Assembly: GCA_002339805.1 (NCBI GenBank)
Contig: DDKW01000023.1
Span: 1 to 64,000 of the forward strand
Direction of reading: 5' to 3'
Length of the DNA stretch: 64,000 nucleotides
Source of the DNA: Dehalococcoidia bacterium UBA2588
GTDB taxonomy: Bacteria > Chloroflexota > Dehalococcoidia > Lucifugimonadales > UBA3495
The notes beneath the pieces were generated by a model, which did no database searches, was not told the origin of the DNA, and worked only from the letters and a program-made list of their open reading frames with translations. A program made the position numbers and the translations under genes. The stretch's first letter is position 1, and every line of letters starts with the position of its first letter. Of the stretch, positions 62,136 to 64,000 are shown piece by piece.

Positions 62136-62234
62136 CTCTCCTCCGAAATCAGTAATTTTTCTGTTCCAATCTCTGGTTCCATTTATTGGGAAGAGCTTAT
62201 AATCAGATCTTCCCAATAAATCCGACGTTTCGGT

Positions 62235-63365
62235 CTATTTGAACAAAGACATCTTTTCGAAGTTACCATTCACGATTGGGTTGGAGTCCAAACCAATCCA
62301 GTCTTCGATTATTGTGGAATATGCCCCTCTGAAGTCATAGTTAGGAACCAAGTCGCCCTGTTCCAAATCCTCAGCCTTTGCTGATGGATATTCACCGTAC
62401 ATACCACCTTTAACTTGGTTACCAATCACAAAGGATACACCTGCTGCACCATGATCAGTACCAGACCCGTTATCATGTACTCTTCTTCCGAATTCTGAGA
62501 ATAAGTACATAACTACGTTGTCTCCAGCGTCATGTTCCTCCAAATCTTGGAAGAACGCGGATATACCTTCAGAAACATCTTTCCATAGTTGTGGGTGAGC
62601 TGGACCTTGACCTGCATGAGTGTCAAAGCTCGCATGTTGTGTATAGAACACTCTTGTTCCTAGATCTGCGAAATATACTTGAGCTATGTCTCGTAAATGC
62701 TGTGCGATTGAGCTATTGGGATATTCTACAGTCGAAGAGTACCTTTCTGGTGCCACTTTAACTATGTCAGCTCCAATCATAGCGTCCATACCTGTGTTCT
62801 TTAGATAATCGCTTACAAAACTCCCACCAATAGTTGGGCTATACATTTTAGAGAATATATCCAAAGCTTTAGCTCTTTGGGAATTATCAGAAATTCCTGT
62901 CAGTAACCCATATGTGCCCAGGTCAGCTATAGAAGCTACAGGTACACCTGGTACTGCCAAAGCTCTAGGCAATCCATGACCAAAGTTAATTGCCGTTAAA
63001 ACATTTTCTTTGTTTGGATCTAATTCTCGAGTAACTCGGCCAGCCCATCCTTCAGTGCCAACTTTATCAGGCTCACAAGTGTGCCAAATATCCATTGATC
63101 TGAAGTGTGACCTTGGAGAATCTGGGTATCCAATTCCATGGATTACAGCCACTTTTCCTGCGTCATACAATTCTTTGACCGGAGCCATCGCTGGGTTGAA
63201 CGCCAGCTTAGAATCAATCTTCAACATATCTTCTTGAGGTAAAGCCAATGCAGGCCTATTATCATAGTACAGTGACTCATTGTAAGGAATTACTGTATTG
63301 AAGTAGTCATTACCGCCAGTTAACTGGAGTACTACTATTACTGGATCTTTTTTAGTACTTGTCAT
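62235..63365 (-). CDS. DUF1501 family protein (second cassette)
   Basis: Paralog of the DUF1501 protein at 27465-28592, with long identical stretches (MTSTKKDPVIVVLQ at the start; SPRSHFRSMDIWHTCEPDK; FSEFGRRVHDNGSGTDHG). Again it starts without a Tat signal. Length 376. Spacing to the neighbouring cassette genes is 25 and 99 bases. Confidence 0.93.
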   Translation of the reverse strand: MTSTKKDPVIVVLQLTGGNDYFNTVIPYNESLYYDNRPALALPQEDMLKIDSKLAFNPAMAPVKELYDAGKVAVIHGIGYPDSPRSHFRSMDIWHTCEPDKVGTEGWAGRVTRELDPNKENVLTAINFGHGLPRALAVPGVPVASIADLGTYGLLTGISDNSQRAKALDIFSKMYSPTIGGSFVSDYLKNTGMDAMIGADIVKVAPERYSSTVEYPNSSIAQHLRDIAQVYFADLGTRVFYTQHASFDTHAGQGPAHPQLWKDVSEGISAFFQDLEEHDAGDNVVMYLFSEFGRRVHDNGSGTDHGAAGVSFVIGNQVKGGMYGEYPSAKAEDLEQGDLVPNYDFRGAYSTIIEDWIGLDSNPIVNGNFEKMSLFK

Positions 63366-63390
63366 TTTATATCTCCTTTTTCTCTAAGAT

Positions 63391-63999
63391 TTACGCAAAT
63401 TGGAATTCTGTGGTAGCACTGATTAGTGCCAACATCTCGCCAATTCTTTCTGAGGTTAATGTCTCGTCAGACCAGTCCACATCTCCTGCTAATGAAGCGT
63501 GCGTGGAAAGGTGTGCTCTGGTATCTTCGTTCAGCACTAAGTATCCCATATTGTCCAAACATGCATCTAGCAGTTGTTCGGAACTGGATACTCCGTCGCC
63601 TTTCATTTTATCTACAATAGATTTGACTCCAGGAAGGTTTGTATCAGCTACTCTATCAGCCACGAAGTTAATTCTAGCTAATAAAGACCCACTATTGATC
63701 CATTCGCTACCTGTATGCCATCCCTCTACACTAGGAGGATCCATCAAAGCTTGGCCCATGTAAGTTGGTTGGTTTCCAATATCTTTAATGCCTGGTTCAG
63801 GGAATTGGAATTGCCCTACCATTCTTAAGGTGCCTGCTACTACTTCCGCAGGGCTCTTAATTTTCTCAAATCTAGCATTTTTGAAGAAATCAGAATTGAA
63901 CATAAATCTCAATACTGCTTTCATGTCATAGTTGGATTCTTCAAAAACATCAATCATGGATTCCAGTGCATCCTCATCTCGTGCTGGCTCTATGGTCCA
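63391..63999 (-). CDS. DUF1800 family protein, truncated by window edge
   Basis: The minus-strand frame is open to the window edge, so only the C-terminal ~200 residues are seen. The visible start, WTIEPARDEDALE, aligns with WGVTPPRDEDAVE of the DUF1800 protein at 26059-27450; FNSDFFKNARFEKIKSPAEVV and DPPSVEGWHTGSEWINSGS are shared. First gene of the inverted second cassette. Confidence 0.92.
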   Translation of the reverse strand, partial: WTIEPARDEDALESMIDVFEESNYDMKAVLRFMFNSDFFKNARFEKIKSPAEVVAGTLRMVGQFQFPEPGIKDIGNQPTYMGQALMDPPSVEGWHTGSEWINSGSLLARINFVADRVADTNLPGVKSIVDKMKGDGVSSSEQLLDACLDNMGYLVLNEDTRAHLSTHASLAGDVDWSDETLTSERIGEMLALISATTEFQFA

Positions 64000-64000
64000 A

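Noticed and set aside
1-64000. CRISPR arrays, insertion sequences, prophage or restriction islands
   Set aside because: No regularly spaced repeats, transposase, integrase or phage structural gene was seen; the HNH protein at 30797-31384 is an isolated chromosomal type.

Overview
The window is a gene-dense, AT-rich bacterial chromosome segment. Genes sit a few bases apart or overlap by 1-14 bases, no stretch over about 200 bases lacks a gene, and I saw no insertion sequence, phage or CRISPR array. The content suggests an uncultured marine Chloroflexota of the SAR202 / Dehalococcoidia type: a luciferase-like flavin monooxygenase, several CaiB/BaiF CoA-transferases, an enolase-superfamily (mandelate racemase type) enzyme, MaoC dehydratases, paired DUF1800/DUF1501 proteins, and an rpsO-pnp-dapB-asd-dapA cluster. 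That placement is inference from gene content, not a phylogeny. A CPD photolyase hints at a sunlit-water lineage.

Layout. 1-7200: a 5'-truncated RND pump with a long coiled-coil lipoprotein adaptor, a FAD amine-oxidase-like enzyme and a UMF1 transporter. 7190-11136: LLM oxidoreductase, photolyase, tRNA-Ser, an Ldh-type dehydrogenase, tRNA-Arg and tRNA-Pro. 11164-16311: small unknowns, a methyltransferase, then a replication operon rplI-dnaB-DnaD-like-tandem DnaC-like loader. 16396-25820: an MFS pump, a Gfo/Idh-MaoC-MaoC-DUF4242-like operon, a reverse-strand aldolase-DUF192-PfkB-S26 operon and two CoA-transferases. 25879-30800: a tRNA, then a five-gene run DUF1800-DUF1501-NHL-unknown-glutaredoxin/DinB. 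30797-38688: HNH, CvpA, cmk-plsC, and the lysine-precursor genes with pnp and rpsO. 38799-43992: Rieske protein, signal peptidase, and a lactonase / dehydratase / dienelactone-hydrolase catabolic run facing a DapA-like aldolase. 43087-53735: holB-lysA, surE, thiolase-DUF35, SDR, IMPase, amidohydrolase, prs, enoyl-CoA hydratase-like. 53912-60993: thrC-ispH-flippase-like facing argF-der-plsY-gpsA. 61101-64000: a second NHL-DUF1501-DUF1800 cassette in the opposite orientation, running off the window.

Most notable: the last gene of the first cassette (30039-30800) contains an in-frame TGA exactly where a glutaredoxin has its first active-site cysteine (G-TGA-F-S-C). A hairpin directly downstream has the geometry expected of a bacterial SECIS element. 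I read it as a candidate selenoprotein: a UxxC glutaredoxin domain fused to a DinB-fold domain, in an operon with DUF1800/DUF1501/NHL proteins. TGA is an ordinary stop elsewhere in the window (der, plsY, lepB), so a general code change is not the explanation. A sequencing error or a recent nonsense mutation remains possible.

Other points of interest are a helicase loader with two fused ATPase domains, the first of which seems to lack its arginine finger, and several enzymes with substituted catalytic motifs (SDR, thiolase-like, Gfo/Idh, GpsA).
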